The notes under the pieces: model-generated
What the model saw: only the letters and a program-made list of their open reading frames with translations
What the model was told of the DNA's origin: nothing
The model's database searches: none
Translations under genes and position numbers: made by a program
Assembly: GCA_038501625.1 (NCBI GenBank)
Contig: JAZAYU010000037.1
Coordinates: 5,952,001-6,016,000 of the forward strand
Direction of reading: 5' to 3'
Origin: Corbicula japonica
Lineage: Eukaryota; Mollusca; Bivalvia; Venerida; Cyrenidae
Length of the DNA: 64,000 nucleotides
Shown: positions 35,140 to 47,287 of the stretch, one piece after another
How positions within the stretch are numbered: position 1 is the first letter of the stretch
How the letters are laid out: every line of letters starts with the position of its first letter

Positions 35140-36540
35140 GCATACCAATATAACACCAATACAAGTTTTAGCTTTCCAAAAATCTAGTGGGTCATAAGCA
35201 GATAAAATAATAGAATATGTATGTATTCGTGCTTGCATTTACTTTTGGACCACCGGAAGTCAAGGATTTGTCCAGTTTTCTGTCGATCAATGTTTCGATT
35301 TTAGACAAGTCGGAGTTCAAAGTTTCTGAGGCAATTAAGGGGTTTTCGACAATAACATAGAGGCTCGTGTCGTCAGCAAACAAACGGATTTTGGAATTTA
35401 TTTCATTAACTATGTCATTGATATAGATTAAGAACAGGATAGGCCCGAGGATCGAGCCTTGAGGCACACCGGCTGAGACGTTCATAAGTGAAGAAGTTGC
35501 ATTATTATAACAGACTCTCTGCTTCCTATCAGTTAAGTAAGAGTGAAACCATGAAAGTAAATTACCATCGATACCTATGGATTTAAGCTTAAGTATTAAT
35601 CCTCTATGCCAGACACGGTCGAATGCTTTTGAGACGTCACAGAAGACCATTCGTACTTCTTTACCTTCGTCTAGAACTTTACATATGTCGTTGTATATAT
35701 AAACTAGTTGATTGACAGTAGAGTCAGTTGGGATGAAGCCAGATTGGAATGGCGTTAAGATACTATGGTCAATGAGATAATTAAATAGATATTTCATGAT
35801 GCATCTCTCCATTACCTTGCTAAGACAGCTTAAGAGTGAAATAGGACGGTAGTTACAGGGGTCAGATGGGTCAGATTTCTTAAATATTGGGGTTACATTC
35901 GCGATCTTCCAGCAAGAAGGGAAGTACGCGTTTTGCACTAATGTATTAAAGAAGCGAGTAAGAGGTGGTGCTAAAATGTTTGAACCTTCCTTTAGAAGAC
36001 GCGGGTTTACCAGATCCGGACCAGAAGCTTTTGATACGTTAAGAGACTGAAGAATATCTTTAACATCTTGTTCAAGGATTCGTATACTGGACAGGGATGG
36101 ATGTGGTGGTGCGTGGAGAGTGGGAAGTGGAGTATTGCTGTCGTTGAGTGACGACTGGGAACAGAAATAGCTGTTAAGCACTTCGACTTTTTGAATGTCG
36201 GTCGATGCTTCGATATTATTAAATAATAACGGCGGTATTACATTAGCCGTCGTTTTTGTATTCAGTAAATGTTTTGAAAGTTTAAACCATGTTCTAATAT
36301 CAAGACTATCGGAGTTGAGTTGTTCTGTTATTTTATTATCATGCATAAGTTTTGTTTTTCGTATTTCGCGGACTACTTCATTACGTTTTTTGCGATAAAG
36401 GGCCCAGTGAAAATCAGTATTGCGAGCTTTAACCTTTTTGTGAATACGATGGCGTTGTCTTATAAGTTTTCGGATATTATTACACCGTTTCTTTATAAGT
36501 TCAAACACGTCGAGTAACCAGCGACATATGAGAATTGATT
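35140..36540 (-). pseudogene. 5'- and internally truncated LINE reverse transcriptase
   Basis: A minus-strand frame (about 452 codons, 36550-35192) carries the linker and RT of a jockey/CR1-type non-LTR element: RQRHRIHKKVKARN, NYRPISLLSCLSKVMERC, DVSKAFDRVWH, SAGVPQGSILGPILFLIYIN and the catalytic FADD box (RLFADDTSLYV). The endonuclease domain is missing upstream of about 36540. After KIETLIDRKL the frame runs straight into what looks like the 3' UTR, so the thumb and C-terminus are deleted. The tail matches the fragment at 13829-13963. Clade placement is approximate. Confidence 0.85.
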
Positions 36541-38899
36541 GTGCAGACAAAAGATGAGTATAGCGATATGATAAAAACTGATTTGGCTGATATACGTGGT
36601 TTTACAACAGGCGTGAAAAGAATCCAAGCAGGTACATACAGCGGTATTTTTGGTATTCTTACATGTCATGAGATACCAGTAGGTCTTACTTGAAAGAATT
36701 AGACCGCTGTTATGCACACTTTCTGTACCGTACTAGGTTGAAGTTTGGCTGGAGGGAGACAGAACTTAGGGTAGAAGGAAAAAGATAGTATAAAAGAGAG
36801 AGAAAACATGATAGATCTTTGTAACAATGGAGACTGATTTTGAAGAAGGTTAAGTCAGATAAGTTAGGAATTGCAATCGTTGACTATTCTTAAATACTTA
36901 TAAATATTCAATGAGTTTCTGTTGGCGGACAAGGCGTACATGGCAGGCCACAGAGGTATCATTATATTTCGTGCTGGAACGAAATTCGAGTATTAAGCGC
37001 GGCTTAGACCACGATGAAGTAACGATGTTCTTATTGTAATTATCTTATTAAGAGAAGAAATACGTATGCGTAGGTCTATGCTTAGCGAACATTTCTTGGG
37101 TTGTTTGATAGGAGGTCTCTCCGAGCGAAATTCAATGATACCGCAGTGGCTTTTATATTATACAGTTAGAAAATTCTATAGTTCATGTTAACATAAGATG
37201 AGTGTCTGATAGAGGTCTATGCAATCATGGCAGGTCAAAGGGGTATCATTATATTACGAGCAGAATCAAAATTTCGAATATTTCGCACCAGCAAGAGAGT
37301 GCGATTTATGCCCCGATGAAATAATGAAGTTCTTTTTATAAGTAATCTTAACTGAGAAACAACAACAACAACAACAAAAACAACATGAAAATGCGCAGGT
37401 ATTTGCCTGTGCGAATATGTCGTTTTCATTGAGTAGAAGAAAGTCCTTTGCGCGAATTTGAATGATGCCCCCAGTGACTTTAATATATTACAGTAAGATT
37501 TTATCAAATGTAATATCTGAAAAAACAACAACAAAAAGAACAACAAAAAAAAACAACAAAAAAACAACACATTTACATGTGTTACAATGTCTAGTGAAAT
37601 TAACATGTTCAACAAACATAAAGATGACACTGATTCTTGATATTTATACACATTAGCAAGTTAAACAAGTGAATCTGGCAAGAGTAAAGATTTTTCTTTT
37701 CTGTTTAAAGTCATCAAACAGAGACAGAATTTTATAATAGTTTTTCAAAAGGCGTGGTTCTTTCTTAATCGAGACATAACAAAATTGAGTTAAAAAGCAT
37801 AATTCGCTGCATAAATTCCAGGAACTTGTTTAGAAGATGTAATATGCCTGTATACTAATTAACCAAATGCTCATACTTGATATTTGCAAAGAAAATAAAG
37901 AGAAAAACAATAGAAGTTTAAGAACTGAATTGATTCTCTCGCGGGTTAAAACATTTTGAGTAGTAGGCGCTGCTATAAATGCGCGGATTTAAATCTAAAT
38001 GAATTGATAATAAAGTTCGAGATGGAAATCTTAATTAATAGAAGAAAAGAATGTGCGAAATTTTACTTTGCGATTATTGTTAATAAATTCGTCCTTGCGA
38101 GAAGATACCACGATGCTTATTCATATAGCAATGTAAGAATAAATATGAGATGTAATGCATAGTTCAAATGAAATAAAGTATTTAACAACGAACGCATGTT
38201 CAAACGAATATATACATAATGATAAGACTAAGTACCAGATGCCGAGACTTAACGTTTTGATTAGAATTTGTAAGAAAAAGAAAAATAATAGTAATACGAA
38301 TGTGTACATGTTTTAATTATTGGAGAGGAGGAAATACTTTACATAATCCATTCATGTAAAAGTTTCGTGAAATTCTAAAGTGTTAACATCCAATCAAATA
38401 ATGAGGCAGTGTCGTACAAGGTGCGTGCGCATATATACAGTTCATAATATAAACAACAATCAAGCATGGTTATGATCTAGCCGTCACGAACTGCACGATT
38501 GTCCCGCTCAAAAGTGTTTGTAGGCATCAATGAAAATTACAGACGAGGGGTTTCATTCATTAGACAACAATACGTCGTGACGTATTTTAAGTTTGTTTAC
38601 AAAAGACACAATGAAATCAATGAATTTTACAACCGAAAGGAATTTCATTCCCTGGACAGCCGTGCACCGAGACGTAGTAAGTATATTTACAAATATTTAC
38701 ATTCCTATTGATTTCTTCGTTTAAAAAAAAAATCGGTTCATTTTGCATGAACCGCATGACCCGTAATGACGTCAGTAACGTAATGGCTGTTACTATTGAA
38801 AACTCCCACGTATTACTCCCCCTTTTCACTTAATACTAATGTTTGAAAGCGTTCGACTTAAGTTTATTTAAAGAAAAAAAATGAATAAAATGTAAATAT
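36541..38899. other. Unassigned DNA with a diverged duplication and CAACAA runs
   Basis: No supported gene. It contains the duplicated block described next and (CAA)n-type runs at 37357-37386 and 37520-37570. A CGGTTCA/TGAACCG hairpin lies at 38733-38753. Confidence 0.5.
36935..37505. repeat. Diverged two-copy duplication of about 250-280 bp
   Basis: Copy 1 (about 36935-37175) and copy 2 (about 37228-37505) share, in order, CATGGCAGG, GGTATCATTATAT, CGATGAA(G/A)TAA, GCG(A)AATT, ATGATACC or ATGATGCC, and CAGT(G)GACTT-like ends leading to TATATTACAG. Copy 2 has gained a CAACAA run at its centre. Confidence 0.65.
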
Positions 38900-39056
38900 A
38901 AGGAATGATTCTTATTTTGGTGCGGTTCATGCAGATTGGACGTGCACGCGAGAGCTGGCAAATTTACCATAAAGCGCTAGCGCGCCTTATGGATTTGCCA
39001 GCTCTCGCGTGCACGTCCAATCTGCATGAACCGCACCAAAATAAGAATCATTCCTT
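38900..39056. repeat. Near-perfect 157-bp palindrome with 64-bp identical outer arms
   Basis: Arms 38900-38963 and 38993-39056 are exact reverse complements over 64 bp. The stem continues inward past a 3-nt bulge through CCATAAAGCGC/GCGCCTTATGG (one mismatch) to a 3-nt loop. The 13-mer TGCATGAACCGCA inside the arms also occurs at about 38741, just upstream. No tRNA or known structured RNA was recognised. Confidence 0.97.
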
Positions 39057-40162
39057 AAATGAAGTATTTTGAATTGGATTGTTTTTTTTGTAGACAGCAA
39101 AAATAAAAAGCATCCACCTTCCTACATGTAATTTTGTAAAATATGAAGACGGAAAATCGAAATACCAAGCGCTCCTGATTAAGTGGAAATATCATGAGAA
39201 AACGAGCATAGAAAGTGGACAGTTTTTATTCTTGCTCAGTATATATAGTTTCATATTAAACCGGGCTTTAGCTTAAAATAATGTCAAACGGGAGTTTATT
39301 CTTGTTTTCGCAAATGCAATATTTTCTTACAAAGTTGGAATTATATTTTAATTGAATTATTTAGTGAATGTGACAAGTACTTTCAAAGTTATTGACAATA
39401 TTAAGTTTTATGTTAAAATTGCATTTTAACGGACATAATTCAACAATAGTGAAACATAAGCTTTCATTGATATTGTTCCATATAAGAAATTTCACTTGAA
39501 TATTTTGCCATTCCCTATATAACTGTATTTTCTGAAGAGATAATTTTGAACTACAATACATACTTTTGCAGCTTTCAACATTTGAATGTGATACATGACG
39601 TCGTCTAATCTTAACCAGTCACAACTTATTTCTTTTGACATTGCATATAGATAAGAGAAATCACATAGTATTACATAATTACAAAGACTTCTTCACGAAG
39701 ACCTGGAACTTGACAAATATAAATAATGTAAAACAAAATTTTCTCACTGCCTTTTTATTTTAATAACACACGCATGCTTCGAAAGTTAATTTTTTTTTTA
39801 CTAAATATGAGCTCTATTAAATGTAAATGAGGTGATCTTAAGAGGTAACTTACTAACCTTTTTTCTGGTTCAGTTTCGACTATAAACACAATTTTTGTAA
39901 CAATTGTCATGGTAAGCCGATGAAACTTCCGAGTTCGTTACTGTTAAATGGACATTTCTTTTCATTTTGAATCATTTCCTAAATTTTCATTGAGGTTGAC
40001 CCAGTTTGAAAAATTTTCGAAATACATTATTAAAACAATGTTAAAAAGTTCTATATTAATCAGATATAACTTGTAAAATCTACGATTTTAACAAAAAGTG
40101 AATCTGAATTTGGAAATCGCCACACTCAAAGTATAGAGGAAAAGAGAGTATGTGTTTATAAG
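39057..40162. other. Unassigned DNA
   Basis: AT-rich sequence with no gene, repeat or motif I can support. Confidence 0.5.
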
Positions 40163-43100
40163 AAGGTGAAATATGCATATCAGGAATCGCCACATTCAGA
40201 AAAAACAGCCTCCCCACACAGTCAAGAAGAAGAGAGGGAGAGAGCATGGTTAATAAACTGATCAGTTTCAAAAGAGACACCACTAACAATTAACAAAAAT
40301 GAGAACCCGAGGGGTTACCGCCTTGGAACGGTCAGTGGCAAATGAAATTGCCACTGGGGGTTTAAACCAGGTTCTAGGGTGCACCAACCTCACACTTGCC
40401 CCAATAGGTTCTCATATCACAAAACAAATACAAGCTGTCTTGGTGAAACAACTCAAACTCACTTTTTGACTCAACAATGTTGCATGCAAAAGCACACAAA
40501 CATATAAAACATAAGAATTTAATAGCATTGCAAAGCCAAAGGGCGGTTACTCAATAATCTTACCGAAACCAGAGCTCCTGGAGTAAAATCAGCAAGAACA
40601 CGATGACAGGGATAAAAGAAACAAATCGAGCTTCTAGGTTCTTTTAAGAAAAGATTTCCCCATAAACCTTCATAAACTCTTAAATCCCTGCCACCATCGT
40701 GCAACCAAAGAGGTAAGCATAATGATCAACTGTAGAAGGGTTAATCACCAGGCATGCAGAGCGCTTTAAATATCATGTTGGTAACCTTTCTTTTTAAATT
40801 TACAGATGGTTTTTACGAATAACCGGGAGAAATTAACATTGCCCTTTATCTTCTTAAGTTTATAAATTTAATCTCCATAAAAAACTGGCTGTGAAATACC
40901 TTGTTGCAATAGTGATTTTAAACTGCACCTGTATTTATGAATTAGATCAGGGTATCGACGATAAAACTTGCAAAATGTTTTTTTAATTTGTGATACCGAT
41001 AACCTTGTTTTAAAAGTTTTTCTGTAATGCAAAGATTACGTTCATTGAAATCATTAATATCGTTGCAAGCTCTTGAAAAGCGAACAAGCTGTGAAATATA
41101 AACCCCGTAAGATGTTGCACGGGGAACATCGCCGTCTAAAAACGGAAAATTCACTATATTCAAATTAAAATCATCTCTTTTATCATATATTTTAGTAGTG
41201 ACATAACCATTTTCAATTGACAGATTTAGATCGAGAAAGTTTGCTTGCTGTTCTGAAGTGTTCGCTTAATTAAGTTGTAGTTCTTTAGGGTAGATCTTAT
41301 TAACCAGTAATGGAAAATGGTTATTATCTATATTTTATTAATAAATCATCAAGGTACCTCGAGGTGTTGTTAAAAGCTGTAATAATATCATCTTGATGTT
41401 CAGTAGAAAGAGATAACATAAAGTCTCTTTCATAACAGTATAAAAACAGATCAGCAACAAGGGGTGCACAATTAGTACCCATTGGGATGCCTATTACTTG
41501 TTTATAAATAGAGGTACCGAATTTAACATAAACATATCCAGTAAGAAAGTTAGCGACTCTATTAGGTCTTGACAAGTCCATAAAGTATAATTATCATAAG
41601 AACCATCTGTAAAAAATGCCCTATGTTCATTACAAGCGATGAAGATTTTATATTCTCTAGCAAACGTTTTTTCAATGAGACTGGTTAGTTTGTCTCATTA
41701 AATTATGAGGGAGCGAGGTATATAAAGTTGAGAAATCATAAGAAGACAAACATAACGCCTGAAAATTATTTGATTTCAGCTTTTTCAAAACGTCATTTGA
41801 ATTTTGAATCGACCAAAATAAATTTTTGCCAGAAGTTTCAAAAACTTTATCGCAATACCTAATTACATGTTCTTTAATAGCTGTAAGACAAGAAGTTAAG
41901 AGCACGGATAATTTAGTAGTAGTGCAAGAACTAGAGTTAGCAATAAATCTTGCTTTGTACGGTGTTTTATGCATTTTAGGCAACCAATAGTAGGTACTTT
42001 GTCTTGTTTCGGCTCAATACTTATTCTAAAATTTGTAATTTGTAGAGTGTGTGCAGTAACAATATCACTCTCAGATGAAGAAGTCAGTACATAAGCATTA
42101 GTGCTGTTCAGTTCTTCAGTTTGAATATTAATATAGTGCACCCGTCACACTATAATTACATTATTAGAAGCCTTATCAGCGGGTGTTAAAACAAATTTGT
42201 TATGAATGTCTTGAATTCTTTTTTTCAAATGACGAAAGTTAAAACGAGGTCGAGGTGGTAATAAAGCAATGTTTCTTTCATAAAATGATATACGAGTGTC
42301 TATTGTTTTAAATATGTGTTTTTTTCCAGTTAGAAAGTGCATTAGGCTCAGCATGTTCTCTTGTGCACCATTTATTGCAAAATAGGTATAAAGACTCAGC
42401 AATTTCTGCACGACATGCATTAAAATCAATTTTGGATGGAATTCTATATTTGGGACCTTTAGAAATTCAATTACGAATTCTAGAGTCTTTGATTACATTA
42501 AGATCACCGGTAACAATATGACCGACAGGCTTATAGCAATATTTAGAAGTTAAACACTCTCAAGATTTTGGTGTATTATCAATGATCTGTAAATCAGAGG
42601 TAATTTTATTGTAATTAAAATTGTATTTCTAGTTGGTTTGTTGTATTTATAACAAACCATAGGCGATTCAGAATTCTTAAAATAATTAGGAACAGCCGAT
42701 TGAACTGTTTTATCTTTAAATATACTAGGAAGGTCAATAAAATCTATTCCTTTATTTAAAAAAGAAATTTTAAGGAAATGTCTTTTATGGTCAGATTCCA
42801 AGTCAATGTGTGGCCTGAGAACATGCCGAGTATAACACTGAATCAGACTAGCAACCTCGTAAAAAGGATGGGTTCTTATGACGATGTCGTCGGCTTCCTC
42901 ATCCAGTTTCTGCAGACTTGATATAGAAAGAGAAGCCAACCTAGATAGCATAGCGTGTCTGCCATATTGTTTTAAAATGATATGTAGGTCATTAATAGAA
43001 CAACGAATACGTGATTTTCTTTTTATGTTTCCATTAGTTCTGCTTCCGTGCGACCTCGATTTTCTTTTGCGTAATTCAAGCAATTCAAAGACGGCATAAT

Positions 43101-43195
43101 CAGGATTTTTAGAAATGTTGCCTTCCTGATAAATATTATCATTTAAACCAAGTGGGTATGCAGATTGTAATTTTTTAATCCATTTTTAGTATCAA
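40163..43195 (-). pseudogene. Penelope-like retroelement, reverse transcriptase broken into frames
   Basis: Minus-strand pieces follow protein order: 43083-42550 (SSLQKLDEEADDI, AVPNYFKNSESPMVCYKYNK), 42429-42145 (FRHLKKRIQDIHNKF, PADKASNNVIIV), 41983-41672 (PKMHKTPYKARFIA, SSYDFSTLYTSLPH), 41581-41324 (IGIPMGTNCAPLVADLFLYC and RYLDDLL, the catalytic box), 41163-40942 (VNFPFLDGD, YGVYISQLVRFSRACN) and 40704-40519. They are separated by frameshifts and stops. The RT type is one widespread in bivalves and cnidarians. Penelope-like assignment is supported by the partial tandem copy and foldbacks in this window; I found no GIY-YIG endonuclease. Non-coding 3' sequence extends to about 40163. Confidence 0.75.
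40333..40356 (-). repeat. Hairpin in the Penelope-like 3' region
   Basis: CAGTGGCAA and TTGCCACTG form a perfect 9-bp stem with a 6-nt loop. The same stem, slightly varied, is present in the copy near 26053-26077. I looked for a hammerhead core (CTGATGA...GAAA) and did not find one. Confidence 0.75.
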
Positions 43196-43236
43196 TTTCA
43201 AATTAACGAAAAAGAGTAGCATAAGGATTACAGCAG

Positions 43237-43840
43237 GAAACGGTCAGTGGCAAAATCATTAGGGGTTTAAATGAGGTTCTAGGATGCACAAACATATGAA
43301 GCTAATAGCATTGCAAAGCCAAAGGGTAGGTACTCAATAATCTTACCGAGACCAGAGCTCCTAGAGTAAAATCAGCAAGAACACGATGACAGGGATAAAA
43401 GAGAAGAATCGAGCTTCTAGGTTCTTTTAAGAAGTATTTCCCCATAAACCTTCATAAACTCTTAAACCCCTGCCACCGTCGTGCAACCAAAGAGGTAAGC
43501 ATAATAATTAACTGTAGATGGGTTAATCACCAGGCCTGCAGAGCGCTGTAAAATATCATGTTGGTGACCTTTCTTTTAAAATTTACAGATGGTTTTTACA
43601 AATAACCGAGAGAAATTAACATTGCCTTTTATCTTCTTAAGTTTGTAAATTATATCTCCATAAAAAACCGGCTGTGAGATACCTTGTTGCAATAGTGATT
43701 TTAAACTGCACCTGTATTTATGAATTAGATCTGGGTATCGGCGATAAAACTTTCAAAAGGTTTTCCTTAATTTGTGATACCGATAACCCCGTTTTAAAAG
43801 TTTTTCTGTAATGCACAGATTACGTTCATTGAAAGTTTGA
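43237..43840 (-). repeat. Head-to-tail partial copy of the Penelope-like 3' end
   Basis: Matches 40330-41060 in the same orientation, with an internal deletion near 43260-43290, and lies just upstream of the main copy's 5' end at about 43195. This partial tandem arrangement corresponds to the pseudo-LTR of Penelope-like elements. The upstream copy stops at the sequence matching about 41060. Confidence 0.8.
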
Positions 43841-45288
43841 TGACGTTCCTTCAAGTTATTTTTAATAACCCACTATTGACCCCTATTATGATGATTAATA
43901 TTATGGCAGGTGATGCCAGAAAAAGGTCACTCGGACATGTATGAGTTGCTTTGGTATATTATCCATGAATTTCTGAGTTCGCATGCCATTTTTTTTGTTT
44001 AATTTTAGTATGTGCTTGATAATTAGATCATGAATTAGACTAAACTGAGCTTACAAACATTAGTATATCTTTATATAAATACATTTTTCTTGACTTAAAT
44101 CTAGGTAGCAATGATTATTTTCCCCAAAATTAATTTTTGAAATTTTAGCAAGTTTTCGCCATTTGCAATGTTTGGACCCATTAACATCTAGAGAATAAAA
44201 TTAAGGCCCCAGTTACACAGACGGTCGGTGCCCAATATGTTATTTTATTTTAAGTTACTCGCTGTTTTGGTCGGTTGCCATGCGTGAGGTTTTCTGTGTA
44301 ACCGACCATCGGTGGTGGACAAGTGTTCAATCGGCTAACTTAATATTTCATAAGTAGCTTGTAGGAGACCGAAACTCAAACGGGAATGGGTCGGTGATAA
44401 GGATGATTTTATCGGTAAAAATGCTTTAAATACTTTTGGTTTTTGTCGTTTGTAAATCGGAGCTTAAACGCTGATTTATCGGTGTTTAATAGCTAATCAT
44501 CAGTGGTTCAACACTTTCCGTCAGATATGGCCGGTGATTCATATTTGGTTATCTGTATTATATTACCGAATCCAAGTATCTTCATTTTAAAGAGAACGGG
44601 GAAGGCTATCCAGATTTATTGATAATATCGGCAAATTGGGCCAGTGTGTCACAATCACTTCACTTGAATAACTTTTTTCCCTGCCAAAACAGCCATCGAC
44701 GAGACATCTGGAAAATATATTGACATAATTATTTATGGGTTTATATAGGGTCGGTGGAATTTCATTCTTTTCTTGGGTTTTTTTTTTCGATTTTTTTAAA
44801 CTATCGCATCTGCCAGAAACATTATCATTTTTATAATAAAGCACTATCCCTTATTAACATACTGTGGGTGTCCAGGAGTAGCCATCAACAGGTTTATCTC
44901 GATGTGAAGCCCTCTGTTTAACCTCCAAGAAAGTAATGCCAGCAAACACCGGTTTTAATCTGTGGTGTAGATTGAAAATAGCATTGAGAATGAGATCGTT
45001 ATATTACAGTAAAGTTAATGCGAATAAATACAACAAGCCCTTTCTCCCCGAATCCTTGCGGTATCATACATTGGCGTTACCTGCTTATCACGGGATTCGG
45101 TCCTTTCGTGCCGGTACCATTAGGTTCAGTAATAGATATTATTAGGTATGTATATCTCGGAAAAAATAAATTGACTAAAATTTCAATGTATATTTTCAAA
45201 ATCCAAACACATTTTATATTTGCATCTTAAAAACGTTGAACATGTTACCTATTGACATCTTCAGGGTGGGGAATCACGTGTCAAAAAC
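43841..45288. other. Unassigned DNA
   Basis: No supported gene. Near 44209-44310 GTTACACAG and CTGTGTAAC are inverted about 80 bp apart, both next to CGGTCGGT-like motifs, a possible small element. Confidence 0.4.
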
Positions 45289-45323
45289 ATGGCCGCCAGC
45301 CGAACAAAATCTCCCGGTTCGAG
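45289..45323 (+). CDS. Possible first coding exon of an unidentified gene
   Basis: ATGGCCGCC follows a CACGTG E-box (45275-45280) and a favourable AAAAC context, and the frame runs 12 codons to CGAG|GTAAGT, a strong splice donor (GT at 45324). I cannot identify the product from so few residues and see no second exon nearby. It may be chance. Confidence 0.3.
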
Positions 45324-47041
45324 GTAAGTTTTTCATTGTTTCTCGTTTATTCCTGGACCATTTTTGATGAAATAAACTCTAAAGTACCCCGTACACGAAG
45401 ACAGATTACATGATGTATTCCAAATTTGCAAGCCTTTGTAGTTTATGCGGTATTTTGTGTATAGTATTTGACAGCTTGCATTTCTCGGGGATAGTGTACA
45501 CTTGGATCTTGTTGAAATCGTTCCTCTAGCCAGTTTTCGTTAGTGATATTATTGTTTCATGAAAAATATGTCATATCCCGATAGAATGAATGTTACTAGA
45601 GCAAAAATATCCAGATTCTGTATGCAACTGATGTAAAAACCATAAAAATGAAAAAGGATAGGGAACACTGGCCGCGACGTTAAGGATAGGGAACACTTGC
45701 ATTTTTCAGAAGCAAACTGTTTGCCAGACAAAGCGGTCTGTTTGCGAATCCAAGCGGTTCTGTTGTTGTTTTTTTTTTAAATAAAACAAAAAAGTTTGTT
45801 TTCTTTGTTTAAATTCTCATGATCAGCTACGTAGTAATAAGAAAGACGTATTACTAAACACATCTGAGTCTCGCTAAATAGAAATGTAAAATCTTTTAAA
45901 CGTTTGCATTTATAAAATAAAATCTACAAAAATACCATTATTTGCATAAAGCAGATTTTCTGAAGAGAATCAATGAAAAAGTGAACGTTATGAATTATAA
46001 TGATGCGGCAGAAAACATAATAAAATTATGCACGAAAACATAATTACAAACATTTTATATACAGAACGCGAACTTTACGAGTTTAAGTGTAATATGGGGT
46101 ATTAAAAGTAAAAACAAACAAGGGTAGTTTGTTTGCAACATTAGATTGAAAATACGATCTCCGATTATAAAAACGACTTTCCTATTTCCGAAATACCAAC
46201 AGAGTCGATATTGAAATGTGTGTTTTTTTGTTGTTGTTTTTTCAGTCAGTAAGTGAAGAATCTGAAAAAAAGACAAGATAGTATAAAATATTATATTTTA
46301 TATTTACAACCTGGTGGATTATAAGATGAAATCAACATTGGTTTATAAAAACATTATTTTGCTGCAGGCAGCAATTAATATCGATGCGGTTCTTAGAATA
46401 TTAAATTTAACAAACATGACAGATACAATGATAATAATTAAATTATTATTGTTTTATATAAGCATGTTTAAGGGATACGATGACAGAACCCATATTAACA
46501 AGCAGGCAATAATAGAGACAGTAATAAAACGACTTTGATTTCCCAAAATCAAAGTCATTATGAAACTAATAATTTTAGAGCATTTAAAACTTTTTCTTTC
46601 TTTTGATAAAAATGTCGGGGGACTTAGATTTGTTAAAAAAGTTCTAGAAGCTTAAACTCAGTTATGTAGGCCATTGGCTGGGAAGATTTTGAATCTTTTT
46701 ATTCTATTTTAATGTATTAAAATATTATTGATGTAAAATTAATACTTTGACACTGTGATTTCAAATAAAATAATACTGGCTCATGATGTTTATTGTCATA
46801 AAGCTTTCAAAAGCCTATAACTTTATCTAGGCTTGCGATTAACATCTTCAAGTAAGTTTCTGGTCTGAAATCTAAGTTTTCAAGTTGTCTTATATAAACG
46901 TTTGTTTATTTATTCGTAGCTGCTGAATTAAAACAGAATTAAAGATTCAAAATACATATACATATATTTTCTGTAAATTTCACGGGTAACTTAATAAAAA
47001 CATCCATTACTCCAATATGGTCCAAAGTGGAAAAAAGCAAA
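45324..47041. other. Unassigned DNA, possible intron
   Basis: AT-rich; no supported exon or repeat family. If the exon at 45289 is real this would be its intron, interrupted by element C. Confidence 0.4.
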
Positions 47042-47045
47042 ATAT

Positions 47046-47271
47046 TGTTGGATGGACGAGACAGAGCAAAAGCAATAGGTGATATAACAATAATATATAA
47101 ACGAGAAACACAATACCTGAAAATGCCCAAGTCTCCTGGAAAAGTGTCAAACACGTTCGTACTGAACAGCGGTCAGGGGAGAAGAGAGAGAGCCAGTCCC
47201 ACCGCGCATGCTCGCAGTTTCAACATCCGGGTATCCTGGTATCCCGGTATCCCGTAGGTGCGGATCCAACA
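47046..47271 (-). repeat. Element C 3' LTR
   Basis: 226 bp with TGTTGGAT and ATCCAACA as 8-bp inverted ends. It is almost identical to 57733-57957 (one substitution near 47141, one indel near 47252). Confidence 0.95.
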
Positions 47272-47287
47272 CTCGCCTCCTTTTTTG
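47272..47287 (-). promoter_or_regulatory. Element C polypurine tract
   Basis: Sense strand reads CAAAAAAGGAGGCGAG directly before the 3' LTR. One pyrimidine interrupts an otherwise purine run. Confidence 0.7.

Noticed and set aside
40316..40420. Hammerhead ribozyme in the Penelope-like pseudo-LTR
   Set aside because: Penelope-like elements can carry them, and a 9-bp hairpin is present, but I found no CTGATGA...GAAA core here.
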